Below, piece by piece: positions 1-9,120 of a DNA stretch of 64,000 bases. A program made the translations under genes and the position numbers. Each line of letters begins with the position of its first letter. The first letter of the stretch is position 1. The stretch spans positions 2,356,001-2,420,000 of the forward strand of contig NZ_CP129992.1 of assembly GCF_030505615.1 (NCBI RefSeq), read 5' to 3'. Below the pieces are notes generated by a model. It was given only the letters and a program-made list of their open reading frames with translations. It did not search any database and was not told where the DNA came from. The stretch is from Salinibaculum rarum. Its GTDB lineage: Archaea > Halobacteriota > Halobacteria > Halobacteriales > Haloarculaceae.

Positions 1-998
1 CGCTCTGCGAGCAACGAGTACTGGTCGGTCCCCATCCCTTTCTCGACGTAGTCCGTGACGTCGTCGATGATTGCCTGCTTGGCGACTTCCTGACTCCCCT
101 GGCCGGTAAAGAGGATAAACGGGAGTTCGGGGTGGTCGTCTCGCACCTGCTGTAATAGCTCGATACCGTTCATCCCGGGCATATCGAAGTCGCTGATGAC
201 ACAATCGAACTCGCCACTCTCGAGGTGGTCGAGGCCGCCGGCAGCGCTCGTCGTGCACGTTATCGAAAACCGGTCGGAGTGTTGTTGCAAGAAGAGTTCG
301 CCCATCTCGAGGTCGTCGGGGTCGTCGTCGACAAGCAAGATTTCGATGGTCTGTCTCCTGGGTTCTTCCGGGCCGACGTCGAGTTGGGTTGCCGACTGAA
401 CGTACCGGCCAAAGAGATTGAACAGTCGTGGCGTCGGCAGCCCAATCGCAGTCTTCACTGGCCGGTCGCTTGCAACCCAGTAGAGTCTCACGGCCAGCGA
501 GTCTGCATCGCCCAGCGAGTCACCGCCGGTCTTGAACGCGGTGATGTCGTCTCTGGGAACGACGATAGTTTGGCCGTCGTCACCACCGTCCAGTCGAATC
601 GTCTTCGCGTCGACCGAGATGGTCATCTTTGCTGTCGACGTCGCTTCGCTCCCTTTGGTCCTGTGTCGAACCGCAGCGTCGCTCCCGTCGAGTAGCACCC
701 GAAACAGCAGATGCTGGAACTTGAACAGTTCCTCTGCCGACCCGGTCACAGACGCCGTCGCGCGACGCTCACCGATTCGAAACGCAATCGTAATCGTCTC
801 TCTCGCCGTCGAGCGCGCTCGCTCTGGAACGTCTTGTGCGATGTCGAAGACGTTCGAGACACTGATTGTGTGTTTCGTATCCGAGGCCACGAAGACAAGC
901 CGCTCCTCGCCGAGTACGACCCGCATCTGCGAAGCCTCCGCTTCGCGGTTGCTCAGGTCGACGTCCGCTTTGAAATCGGCCAAGACTGTCTCCGTCAA
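1..998 (-). CDS. CheF-like chemotaxis protein fused to a response-regulator receiver domain (partial, runs off left edge)
   Basis: Read on the minus strand. The first ~200 residues resemble the archaeal CheF family, the adaptor that links the Che system to the archaellum motor; an example is the VRH-x-K segment followed by a second beta-rich half. A receiver domain follows, with LLVDDDPDD, a phospho-acceptor in CVISDFDMPG and a conserved Lys in DYVEKG. The start is taken as TTG at 998: an in-frame TAG lies upstream and a TATA-like GATAATATC sits about 26 bases before it, fitting a leaderless transcript. The receiver ends in a form (DQYSLLA) often followed by PAS or kinase domains in haloarchaea, so the protein may continue beyond base 1. 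Family CheF proteins are normally not fused to a receiver. CheF assignment is from remembered family features. Confidence 0.72.
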   Translation of the reverse strand, partial: MTETVLADFKADVDLSNREAEASQMRVVLGEERLVFVASDTKHTISVSNVFDIAQDVPERARSTARETITIAFRIGERRATASVTGSAEELFKFQHLLFRVLLDGSDAAVRHRTKGSEATSTAKMTISVDAKTIRLDGGDDGQTIVVPRDDITAFKTGGDSLGDADSLAVRLYWVASDRPVKTAIGLPTPRLFNLFGRYVQSATQLDVGPEEPRRQTIEILLVDDDPDDLEMGELFLQQHSDRFSITCTTSAAGGLDHLESGEFDCVISDFDMPGMNGIELLQQVRDDHPELPFILFTGQGSQEVAKQAIIDDVTDYVEKGMGTDQYSLLAE

Positions 999-1200
999 CG
1001 TACTGGCAATAGAGGGACCGATATTATCAGCGTTACGGGACTATCGGTAGTGAGACCGTGCTCTGTGCTGCTGTGGAGCGGCACAGAGAGGGGGGAAAAC
1101 GATTGCGTCCAGGCACACCGACAGAGTGCCCGGCAACATTCATCTGTGTGACCGCTGTACCTCCGCATATGATTGTCCTCAGACTCGAAGGTGAGCGTCA

Positions 1201-2952
1201 GTGACACGGAACGCGAAAATCGTCTGCACGCTCGGCCCCTCGTCGGACGACCAGGAGACGATTGCTGGACTCGCAGACGCAGGGATGTCCGTCGCGCGAC
1301 TCAACGCGAGCCACGGGACGACCGAACAGCGCAAAGAGTTGATTCAGGATGTCAGAGCAGTCGACGACCGGACGGACCGACCGATTGCGACTCTGCTCGA
1401 CCTTCCAGGGCCGGAAGTGCGCACGGCCACTGTCGAGTCGCCACTCGAGCTTGCAGACGGCGCAAGCGTCGAGTTCGTCGAGGGTAAAGAAGCGACCAGC
1501 GACCGAATCGGCCTCTCCAGGTCCATCGACGGGGCCGCAGTCGGGGATACGGTCTTGCTCGACGACGGCCACATCGAAGCGACAGTCACCGGCGTCGACG
1601 GTGGCGTCGTGACTGCACGCGTCGACTCCGGTGGCGAACTCAAGAGCAGAGCCGGCGTCAACGTCCCGGGTGTCGACCTCGACTTGCCGACGATCACCGA
1701 GGCCGACGAGCGGGAACTCGACCTCGCTGCGGAGGCCGACGTCGACTTCGTGGCGGCGAGTTTCGTCCGCTCGGCCGACGACATCTACGAGATTAGCGCC
1801 GAACTGGAGGCCCGCGGTGCGGAGATTCCGCTGATTGCAAAAATCGAGCGGGCAGACGCCGTCGAAAACGTCACGGGGCTTATCGACGCCGCCTACGGCG
1901 TGATGGTCGCCCGCGGTGACCTCGGCGTGGAGTGTCCCCTGGAAGATGTCCCGATTATCCAGAAACGAATCGTCCGGGAGTGTCACCGCGCCGGCGTCCC
2001 GGTCATCACTGCCACGGAGATGCTCGATTCGATGATCCACAGTCGGCGACCGACCCGCGCCGAGGCCTCGGACGTGGCAAACGCCGTCCTCGACGGAACC
2101 GATGCAGTCATGCTCTCCGGGGAAACGGCCGTGGGCGAGCACCCGGTCCGCGTCGTCGAGACGATGTGTCGCATCATCGCGGACGTAGAAGACAGCGACG
2201 AGTACGACGAACTCTTAGAACAGCGGGTCCCACCAGCCGACGAGACGAAAACCGGCGCGCTCGCTCGCTCGGCCCGATTTCTCTCGCGGGACGTCGGCGC
2301 CGAGGCCATCGTCGCCGCCTCCGAATCCGGCTACACCGCACGGAAGGCAGCGAAGTATCGGCCGAACATCCCTATCGTCGCGGCCACGCCCAGGGACGGC
2401 GTGCGCCGACAGCTCGCACTCTCCTGGGGCATCATCCCCAAGCGCGCGGTCCACACCGGCGAGAGTGCCGACGCAGTGATTCAGGACGCCGTCCAGGCCG
2501 CCATCGAGACCGGTGCAGCAGAGAGCGGCGACACCGTCGCGGTCCTCTCGGGGATGATGACCGAACTGGAGGGACTCGACACCGCGAACATGCTCAAGGT
2601 CCACGTCGCCTCGGAGACGCTCGCCTCCGGTCGTGGCGTCGTCGCCGGCTACGCCGCAGGCCCGCTGTACCGCGTCAGAGACGGGAGTTTCGACGAGATT
2701 CCGGCGGGCGCTATCCTGGCGGTCCCGGCGAGTTTCGACGGGAAGTTCTCGGGAGACACCTCGAAACTGAGTGGCATCGTCGACGAACACGACGGGGTGA
2801 CGAGCTACGCCGCCATCATCGCCAGGGAACTCGGTATCTCGATGGTCGGCTCCGTGGCGCTTCCCGACGTGGCCGACGGCACCGAAGTGACGATAGACGG
2901 GGAGCGCGGCGTCGTCTACGCTGGCCCCGTCGAGGACGCCGACAGACGCTGA
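1201..2952 (+). CDS. pyk: Pyruvate kinase with C-terminal PEP-utilising swivel domain
   Basis: Converts phosphoenolpyruvate and ADP to pyruvate and ATP in the cytoplasm. The N-terminus IVCTLGPSS, the RLNASHG motif, the KIERADAVEN active-site region and the MLSGETAVG segment are typical. At 583 residues it is longer than the ~470-residue core; the extra C-terminal ~110 residues form a PEP-utilising 'mobile' domain, as in Bacillus-type enzymes. In that domain the position of the catalytic His of PEP synthase or PPDK (TSHAA) is Tyr536 (TSYAA, codon at 2806-2808), so the domain is probably regulatory or structural. Start is GTG, preceded by a GGTGAG element. It is transcribed alone. Confidence 0.95.
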   Translation: MTRNAKIVCTLGPSSDDQETIAGLADAGMSVARLNASHGTTEQRKELIQDVRAVDDRTDRPIATLLDLPGPEVRTATVESPLELADGASVEFVEGKEATSDRIGLSRSIDGAAVGDTVLLDDGHIEATVTGVDGGVVTARVDSGGELKSRAGVNVPGVDLDLPTITEADERELDLAAEADVDFVAASFVRSADDIYEISAELEARGAEIPLIAKIERADAVENVTGLIDAAYGVMVARGDLGVECPLEDVPIIQKRIVRECHRAGVPVITATEMLDSMIHSRRPTRAEASDVANAVLDGTDAVMLSGETAVGEHPVRVVETMCRIIADVEDSDEYDELLEQRVPPADETKTGALARSARFLSRDVGAEAIVAASESGYTARKAAKYRPNIPIVAATPRDGVRRQLALSWGIIPKRAVHTGESADAVIQDAVQAAIETGAAESGDTVAVLSGMMTELEGLDTANMLKVHVASETLASGRGVVAGYAAGPLYRVRDGSFDEIPAGAILAVPASFDGKFSGDTSKLSGIVDEHDGVTSYAAIIARELGISMVGSVALPDVADGTEVTIDGERGVVYAGPVEDADRR

Positions 2953-3170
2953 CTGTCGTTGGTGACGTCGACCTGGGCGCGACGACGGTACGTGAGGAAG
3001 TCGTCGGTGACCGGCCGACGGTTAGGGGTGACGCCACTCGGGGACGATGCGGTCCTGCACGAGGCGGTTGCGAGCGTGCTGGATGCAGTGTGACACACCC
3101 GTGTTCGACCTGTCAGGGTCTCGGCGACCGATGATATAAGTTAGTTCCCGGCACAGAGACGAACGAGCAG

Positions 3171-4373
3171 ATGGGAGAGACACCACACGTTCTGGTCGTC
3201 GGCGGCGGCGCAACCGGGACCGGAATCGCGCGGGACCTCGCGATGCGCGGATTGGACGTGACGCTCGCGGAGCGCGGACCGCTGGCCAGCGGGGCCACCG
3301 GACGGATGCACGGCTTGCTCCACAGCGGAGCCCGGTACGCGGTCGCAGACCCGGAGAGCGCCCGGGCCTGTATCGCCGAAAACGACGTCCTTCGGTCGAT
3401 AGCCGATCACTGCATCGACGACACGGGTGGGTTGTTCGTCCAGCACCCCGACGACCCGCCGGAGTATCTGGACCGCAAACGAGAGGCGTGCCGGGAGTGT
3501 TCGATTCCGGTCGAGGAACTGTCCGGCAGGGAAGCCAGAGAGCGGGAGCCGAACCTGAGCAAGGACGTTTCGCGGGCGCTCGCGGTCCCCGACGGCGCCG
3601 TCGACCCGTACCGGCTGACCGTCGCAAACGCCACCTCGGCACAGCGCCACGGCGCGGATATACTGCCAGGGACGCCCGTCACGAATCTGGAGACTGACGA
3701 TGACGGCATCGCGAGTGCGACACTCCGGTCGAACGATGCCACGTCGACAGTCGACGTCGAGTACGTCGTCAACGCCGCCGGTGCGTGGGCGCCCGACATC
3801 GCGGCGCTGGCCGGTATCGACGTCTCGACGCGTCCCACGAAGGGAGCACTGGTACTGACAGACGTCGAAAGCGCGACGGTCGTCAATCGCTGCCGGCCGA
3901 AAGCCGAGGGCGACATCCTCGTCCCCCACGGCACACGGGCGGTCCTCGGTGCAACCGACGTGCCAGTCGAGGACCCAGACGAGTTCCCGACCAACGACGA
4001 CGAAATCGAGTTGCTGTTCGAGGAACTCGAACCGGTCGTCCCGGCACTCGAAAACGCCCAGGCCATCGAGACGTTCTGGGGCGTTCGACCGCTGTTCGAC
4101 CCGGCGAAAGACGGCGCAGTCGCCGGCGACATCACCCGCGGGTTCACCGTACTCGACCACGAGCGCCGCGACGACTGCCCTGGCATGTCGACTGTCGTCG
4201 GTGGAAAGTTCACCACTCACCGGCAGATGGCTGAGGCAGTCAGCGACCACGTCTGTGCGTCGTTCGGTCTCGACAGGGAGTGTGAGACGGCTTCGACCCC
4301 GTTGCCCGGCGGCGGTGGAACGCCAGAACTCGCTTCCTTCCCGGTGGAACCGCCTATCCCCGAGTGGTCGTAG
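3171..4373 (+). CDS. FAD-dependent glycerol-3-phosphate dehydrogenase-like protein (GlpA-type, short form)
   Basis: DAO-family flavoprotein, likely oxidising glycerol-3-phosphate or a similar hydroxy acid. The Rossmann FAD motif VVGGGATGTG is at the N-terminus, followed by GATGRMHGLLHSGARY, which matches GlpA/GlpD, and a C-terminal VVGGKFTTHR motif. The length of 400 residues is about 150 less than full GlpA because the C-terminal BFD-like [2Fe-2S] domain is absent, and no glpB, glpC or glycerol kinase gene is adjacent. It may be a stand-alone dehydrogenase or oxidase. A TATA-like GATATAAG lies at about 3132, about 39 bases upstream of the ATG. Confidence 0.8.
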   Translation: MGETPHVLVVGGGATGTGIARDLAMRGLDVTLAERGPLASGATGRMHGLLHSGARYAVADPESARACIAENDVLRSIADHCIDDTGGLFVQHPDDPPEYLDRKREACRECSIPVEELSGREAREREPNLSKDVSRALAVPDGAVDPYRLTVANATSAQRHGADILPGTPVTNLETDDDGIASATLRSNDATSTVDVEYVVNAAGAWAPDIAALAGIDVSTRPTKGALVLTDVESATVVNRCRPKAEGDILVPHGTRAVLGATDVPVEDPDEFPTNDDEIELLFEELEPVVPALENAQAIETFWGVRPLFDPAKDGAVAGDITRGFTVLDHERRDDCPGMSTVVGGKFTTHRQMAEAVSDHVCASFGLDRECETASTPLPGGGGTPELASFPVEPPIPEWS

Positions 4374-4527
4374 GCGCCGTGATCGGTCATGAGCTTCAGT
4401 AACGTTGTTCAGGTGCGAGCCGTGTTAACGCTGTTCGCGAAGTTGTCCCTGCGTGAAAATCAGTTACAGACGCCGCAGACCCCGGGAGCCCTAAACTTTC
4501 AAGAGCGCGAGCGGCAACAGTGCCCGT

Positions 4528-5328
4528 ATGCCATATGCTGACAACGATGGTGTCCAGTTGGCGTACGAACGGGACGGTGTCGAGGACGGAGAGACCATCG
4601 CTTTCGTCTGCGGACTCGGGTACGGGACGTGGATGTGGAACTGGCAACGAGAGCGTCTTGCAGACGAGTTCGACCTGCTCCTGTGGGACAACCGTGGTGC
4701 GGGAGACTCGGACGTTCCCGAAGGACCGTACACGATTTCCGAGATGGCGGCCGACCTCGAAGCCGTTCTCGAAGCCGCCGGTGTCGCGTCGGCCCACGTC
4801 GTCGGCGCGAGTATGGGCGGGATGATTGCCCAGCAGTACGCCTTAGAGTACGACCGGGCAGAGACGCTGAGCTTGCTCTGTACAACCCCAGGCGGGCCCG
4901 AGGAGGTCCCGATTCCCGAGGCGACACTCGAACGCATGTTCGGCGTTCCCGACGGATACGACAGCCGCGAGACCATCCGGTACAAGATGCAACCGGCACT
5001 GACCGACGAGTTCTGGGCCGAACACGAGGATGTCATCGAGCAAATCGTCGACTGGCGCCTCGACAGTGACGCTTCGGAACAGGCCAGAGCGTGGCAGGGC
5101 GCGGCCGTCGAGGCATTCGACGTCAGTCAGCGACTCGACGAGATAACGGTCCCGACGCTGGTCCTCCATGGCGAGCGCGACCGCGTTGTTCCCGTGGGGA
5201 ACAGCGACCTGCTGGTCGAAGGGATTCCGACGGCAACCCGAACGACGTTCGACGAGGGTGGCGCACACCTGTTCTTTATCGAACGTGCCGATGCGGTCAC
5301 CGATTCGATTCGGCAGTTTCTCCGGTAG
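4528..5328 (+). CDS. Alpha/beta-fold hydrolase
   Basis: Cytoplasmic 266-residue alpha/beta hydrolase. An oxyanion-region motif (CGLGYGTWMW) is followed by DNRGAGDSD, the nucleophile elbow GASMGG with Ser95, the acid in LHGERDRVVP and a final His in GGAHLFFIE, so the Ser-Asp-His triad is complete. Haloperoxidase- and ester-hydrolase-like members share this layout; the substrate cannot be told. No obvious operon partner; the next gene begins 85 bases downstream under its own promoter. Confidence 0.9.
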   Translation: MPYADNDGVQLAYERDGVEDGETIAFVCGLGYGTWMWNWQRERLADEFDLLLWDNRGAGDSDVPEGPYTISEMAADLEAVLEAAGVASAHVVGASMGGMIAQQYALEYDRAETLSLLCTTPGGPEEVPIPEATLERMFGVPDGYDSRETIRYKMQPALTDEFWAEHEDVIEQIVDWRLDSDASEQARAWQGAAVEAFDVSQRLDEITVPTLVLHGERDRVVPVGNSDLLVEGIPTATRTTFDEGGAHLFFIERADAVTDSIRQFLR

Positions 5329-5413
5329 CAAATTCCGGTAGGTCGCGGGTAAAACGTGGGAAGCACTTATTAACGCGCGTCCGCGAGTATGGGTGACAGA
5401 GGCCGTTAGGACA

Positions 5414-6121
5414 ATGATAGATATCTCCATGGAGATGGAACAATACGATTGTCCGTTTATCGATACGACTGCGGACTACGCGGTCTCGTTTTCCAGTTTC
5501 CAGTGGGAGTTCAACGAGTCGACGCGGGAACTCGAGACGCGGATGGTCGTCCAGGCCGACGAACGTGGCGCCCTGGACGATGGACTTCGTGCGCTCAAAG
5601 AGCACGGGAATATGCACGAGTATCGCCTGCTCAAGCGGTGGGACGACATCGCACACATCCGGACGACAATCGACGAGACGGACGCGATGCAGACCATCCG
5701 CGCCAACGACGGCTACATCACCGGGCCGTTCTACGTCGAAGCGGGGTCGGAACTGTGGCACGTCGGCTTTGACTCCGAGGAGTGTGCCGACAGGACGCTG
5801 TCGGACCTCGAGCGGAACAACGAGTACTCAGTCCTGACCAGAGAGCAAAACAGCATGCCCGACCTCCAGGAACTCGTCCTGAACGCGAACCCGGCGATGC
5901 ATCTTATCGAGGGCGGGCGGGAACTCTCCGACGTCGAGCGAGAGACTCTGCAAGCCGCTATCGAGGACGGGTACTTCGAATCCCCCCGCGAGACGACGCT
6001 TGGCGCACTGGCCGAGGAGTTCGACATCTCCAAACCCGCCGTCTCGAAGAATCTCCGCCGCGGCCAGCAGAAAGTCATCACCCGGATGGTCGACGTCCTC
6101 GACGACATCGACCTGGCCTGA
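5414..6121 (+). CDS. Bat-type HTH transcriptional regulator
   Basis: Haloarchaeal bacterioopsin-activator-like regulator. It has an N-terminal beta-rich sensor region (EMEQYDCPFIDTT, then FQWEFN) and a C-terminal HTH of the HTH_10 type (TTLGALAEEFDISKPAVSKN-type segment, residues ~195-220) that binds DNA. Length 235 residues is typical. ATG at 5414 is preferred because family members begin close to the MEQYDCPF segment; an in-frame GTG at 5393, about 26 bases after a TATTAA element, is the alternative. It lies just upstream of the amino-acid/amide ABC operon in the same direction and could regulate it, but this is inference only. Confidence 0.85.
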   Translation: MIDISMEMEQYDCPFIDTTADYAVSFSSFQWEFNESTRELETRMVVQADERGALDDGLRALKEHGNMHEYRLLKRWDDIAHIRTTIDETDAMQTIRANDGYITGPFYVEAGSELWHVGFDSEECADRTLSDLERNNEYSVLTREQNSMPDLQELVLNANPAMHLIEGGRELSDVERETLQAAIEDGYFESPRETTLGALAEEFDISKPAVSKNLRRGQQKVITRMVDVLDDIDLA

Positions 6122-6276
6122 TAGGGGTTCGAACGTTTCCATTGTTTAACGCTACGCCGAATCTCTGAGAGATTTCCCCGACCCGTTATTGACTCACGTT
6201 AACACACTACATACCCATAAGCTTAACATATGAACAGGTGAGTTTATAACCATCATCTTGGTAGAACCTATTCGTC

Positions 6277-7620
6277 ATGGATTCGAATGGCATCTCTCGA
6301 CGACGGGTTCTCAGTACGCTGGGTGCAGCTGGTGCAATTGGGCTTGCCGGCTGTGGCTCGACAGGAGACAGCGACGACAGCTCTGCACAGCTGAGCATCG
6401 GATTTATCAACGACTTCACCGGGCCTGTAGCCTACTACGGACAGCAGGCGATGACCGGCTTCCTGTCGGGGCTGGCGTACAAAAACGACCAGGCGTCCCC
6501 GACTGCGTACGCCGAGGCAGGTGAATACGAAGTCGAGGTTGGCGACACTACCATCGAGATTATCGCCCGAGACACGCAGTTCGACCCGTCCGAGGCGCTC
6601 AACATCGCCCAGGACCTGGAACGCAACGAAGGCGTCGACATTCTGGCCGGGGTCAGCAACTCGACGGGCGCTCGCCGTGTCATCAACAACGTGGTCTCGG
6701 AGGCAGAGATTCCGTATATCGTCTGTCCGGCGGCGTCCGCAGACCTGACCGGCAGCTCGGACACATGTTCTGACCTCGTCTACCGGGCAAACGAAAACAC
6801 CGCGATGGACGCCCGCTCCGGTGGCCGGTACATCGTCGACGAGACGGACGTCCAGAACGTCGCGCTGTTCGGTGCCGACTACAGTTTCGGCCGATCAGTC
6901 GTCGAAAACTACAAGCAAGTCCTCGAAGCGGGCGGCATCAACATCGTCATCGAAGAGTACGTCGACCAGGGCTACTCGGAGTGGGAAGGCTTCTTCGAAA
7001 ACGCCGAAGACCAAGGCGCGGAAGGTATCGTCGGTGGCTTCACCGCACAGACGCTTCCATCCTTTACCACTGAGTTGCTGACCGGGGACTACGACATGCA
7101 GATGTTCGGTGGGTTCGCATCGAATCTCACCCTCGGACTGTTGGGCGATACGATTGTGAGCGTGCTTGGAGACGACTTCACCGCCGAGGACCTTCGGTCG
7201 CAGAACTTCGGGCCGTTCACGACCCGCTATCACTGGAATCAGTACGACAACGACATCAACGATTGGTTCGTCGAAAACCACACGTCCGCCTACGACATCG
7301 TCCCGGACCTGTTCACGGGTGGGGCCTTCACCGCCGCGTCGGCCGTCGTTCAGGCAATCGAACAGGAAGGAGAGGCAACCAGGGACGCCATCCCGAACCA
7401 GATGAAGGGGATGACCGTCGCGGACACGCCGAAGGGACAGGACGGTTACCAGTTCCAGGAGTACAACAACCAGGCCCGTTCGGAGATGACCGTCGCGGAG
7501 GTGATTCCCGACGAAACCGACAGCTGGCCAGCGGCGATTCAACCAAGCGACCCGGTCTCGCGCGTCAGCGCCTCGGAGACGACGATTCCGCAGTCCGACG
7601 TGTCGTGTGACCTGAGCTGA
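6277..7620 (+). CDS. Branched-chain amino acid/amide ABC transporter substrate-binding lipoprotein
   Basis: Extracellular solute-binding protein of the periplasmic-binding-fold type I family (LivK/UrtA/AmiC-like). The N-terminus carries a Tat signal (SRRRVLSTLG) and a lipobox ending LAGC, so it is exported folded and lipid-anchored. The region IGFINDFTGPVAYYGQQ matches the family ligand-binding start. First gene of a five-gene operon with ATPases and permeases immediately downstream. A TATA-like TTTATAACC lies about 30 bases upstream of the ATG, so the transcript is probably leaderless or nearly so. The true ligand (Leu/Ile/Val, urea or amides) is not determinable. Confidence 0.92.
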   Translation: MDSNGISRRRVLSTLGAAGAIGLAGCGSTGDSDDSSAQLSIGFINDFTGPVAYYGQQAMTGFLSGLAYKNDQASPTAYAEAGEYEVEVGDTTIEIIARDTQFDPSEALNIAQDLERNEGVDILAGVSNSTGARRVINNVVSEAEIPYIVCPAASADLTGSSDTCSDLVYRANENTAMDARSGGRYIVDETDVQNVALFGADYSFGRSVVENYKQVLEAGGINIVIEEYVDQGYSEWEGFFENAEDQGAEGIVGGFTAQTLPSFTTELLTGDYDMQMFGGFASNLTLGLLGDTIVSVLGDDFTAEDLRSQNFGPFTTRYHWNQYDNDINDWFVENHTSAYDIVPDLFTGGAFTAASAVVQAIEQEGEATRDAIPNQMKGMTVADTPKGQDGYQFQEYNNQARSEMTVAEVIPDETDSWPAAIQPSDPVSRVSASETTIPQSDVSCDLS

Positions 7621-7621
7621 T

Positions 7622-8425
7622 ATGATGCTTCGTACTACGGGACTCACGAAGCGTTTCGGTGGCATCACTGCCGTCGACGACGTGGATTTCGAACTGTCGT
7701 CCGGCGAACTGTGCTCGCTCATCGGACCAAACGGCGCCGGCAAGACGACGTTTTTCAATCTGCTGACCGGCGCATTGACTCCCAGCGACGGGCAGATAGA
7801 GTTCCACGAGGGCGAAGACTGGACGGACATCACCGACAAGTCCCCACAGGAGACGGCGTCGCTCGGCATGCACCGCTCCTTCCAAATTACGAATATTTTC
7901 CCGACGGTGAGCGTCCTCGAAAACGTCCGGATTGCCTCGCAGGTCCACGGCGAGAACTCCCTGAAGTTCTGGCGAAACTACAACGCCTTCGAGGAGCACT
8001 TCGAGGAGGCACGCGCGATACTCGACCGCGTCGGTCTCGACGACCAGGCAGAGATAACCGCGGAGAATCTCAGCCACGGTGACAAGCGAAAACTCGAGGT
8101 CGGAATCGCACTCGCGGGTGACCCCGACGTCCTGTTGCTGGACGAGCCAAACGCCGGCGTGTCCTCGGAGAGTGTCGGTGACATCATCGCGCTCATCGAG
8201 GACGTCGCACGCGACCACGCCGTGTTGCTCGTCGAACACAACATGGACATCGTGATGCAGGTCTCCGACCGGATTGTGGTGTTAAATCAGGGCGCGGTCA
8301 TCGCAGACGACGAGCCGGAGGCCATCCGGAACGACCCCGCAGTACAGGAAGCGTATCTCGGCGGCTACGAGGCCGGCGACCTGGATACTGGCTCCGCACA
8401 GATGGGCGAGGAGGGGTTCGCGTGA
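7622..8425 (+). CDS. livG: ABC transporter ATP-binding protein, LivG type
   Basis: Cytoplasmic ATPase of the branched-chain amino acid/amide importer. Walker A is GPNGAGKTTF, the signature is LSHGDKRKLEVG (LivG subfamily form), Walker B is VLLLDEPNAG, and the switch His lies in LLVEHNMD. Length 267 residues matches LivG. Start is only 1 base after the stop of the binding-protein gene, and its end overlaps the next ATPase gene by 4 bases, indicating translational coupling. Tandem ATGs at 7622 and 7625 leave the exact start open by one residue. Confidence 0.93.
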   Translation: MMLRTTGLTKRFGGITAVDDVDFELSSGELCSLIGPNGAGKTTFFNLLTGALTPSDGQIEFHEGEDWTDITDKSPQETASLGMHRSFQITNIFPTVSVLENVRIASQVHGENSLKFWRNYNAFEEHFEEARAILDRVGLDDQAEITAENLSHGDKRKLEVGIALAGDPDVLLLDEPNAGVSSESVGDIIALIEDVARDHAVLLVEHNMDIVMQVSDRIVVLNQGAVIADDEPEAIRNDPAVQEAYLGGYEAGDLDTGSAQMGEEGFA

Positions 8426-9120
8426 CGCTGCTCGAAGTCGACGATATCCACACCTACTACGGCCAGAGCCACATTCTCGAAGGTGTCTCACTGGACATCG
8501 CGGACGGGGAAGTGGTCGCGCTGCTGGGCCGGAACGGCGTGGGAAAGACGACGACGATGCGCTCGATACTCCAGCTAACGCCACCCCGGACCGGAAGCGT
8601 CCGCTTTAGAGGCGAGGAACTCGTCGGGAAACAGACCAGCGAGGTCGCAGCCGCCGGTATCGGCTGGATTCCCGAGGACCGACGCATCTTCAGTCAACTC
8701 ACGGTCGAAGAGAACCTCCGCGTCTCGGTCCCGGACCCCGACGGCGTCGCGAATGCGCTGGAGTCGGCGTTCGATACGTTTCCGATTCTCGAAGAGCGCC
8801 GGGGCCAGGACGCCGGCACCCTCTCTGGTGGCCAACAGCAGATGCTCGCTATCGCTCGCGGACTCGTCGGCGACAACGACCTGATGCTCGTCGACGAACC
8901 AAGCGAGGGACTCGCCCCGCAGATAGTCGCCGACGTCGGCGAAGCATTGCTCAAGGCGTCCCAGGAGGTGCCGCTGTTGCTGGTCGAACAGAACTTGCAG
9001 ATGGCACTGGACCTGGCCGACCGGTTTTACGTCCTCGACCACGGCCAGATCGTCGACAAAGGTGACGCGGCGGCGGTCTCTGCGGAGGACGACCGACTCA
9101 GGAGGCATCTCTCAGCATGA
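8422..9120 (+). CDS. livF: ABC transporter ATP-binding protein, LivF type
   Basis: Second ATPase of the importer. Walker A GRNGVGKTTT, signature LSGGQQQMLAIARGL, Walker B LMLVDEPSEGL and switch His region LLVEQNLQ (Gln in the LivF-type position). 232 residues, typical of LivF. Starts with GTG that overlaps the LivG stop by 4 bases, and its stop overlaps the ATG of the following permease by 4 bases, so the genes are tightly coupled. Confidence 0.93.
   Translation: MTLLEVDDIHTYYGQSHILEGVSLDIADGEVVALLGRNGVGKTTTMRSILQLTPPRTGSVRFRGEELVGKQTSEVAAAGIGWIPEDRRIFSQLTVEENLRVSVPDPDGVANALESAFDTFPILEERRGQDAGTLSGGQQQMLAIARGLVGDNDLMLVDEPSEGLAPQIVADVGEALLKASQEVPLLLVEQNLQMALDLADRFYVLDHGQIVDKGDAAAVSAEDDRLRRHLSA

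Noticed and set aside
3141-4250. 369-residue open frame on the minus strand
   Set aside because: Mirror of the GlpA-like gene, whose FAD motif fixes the true strand.
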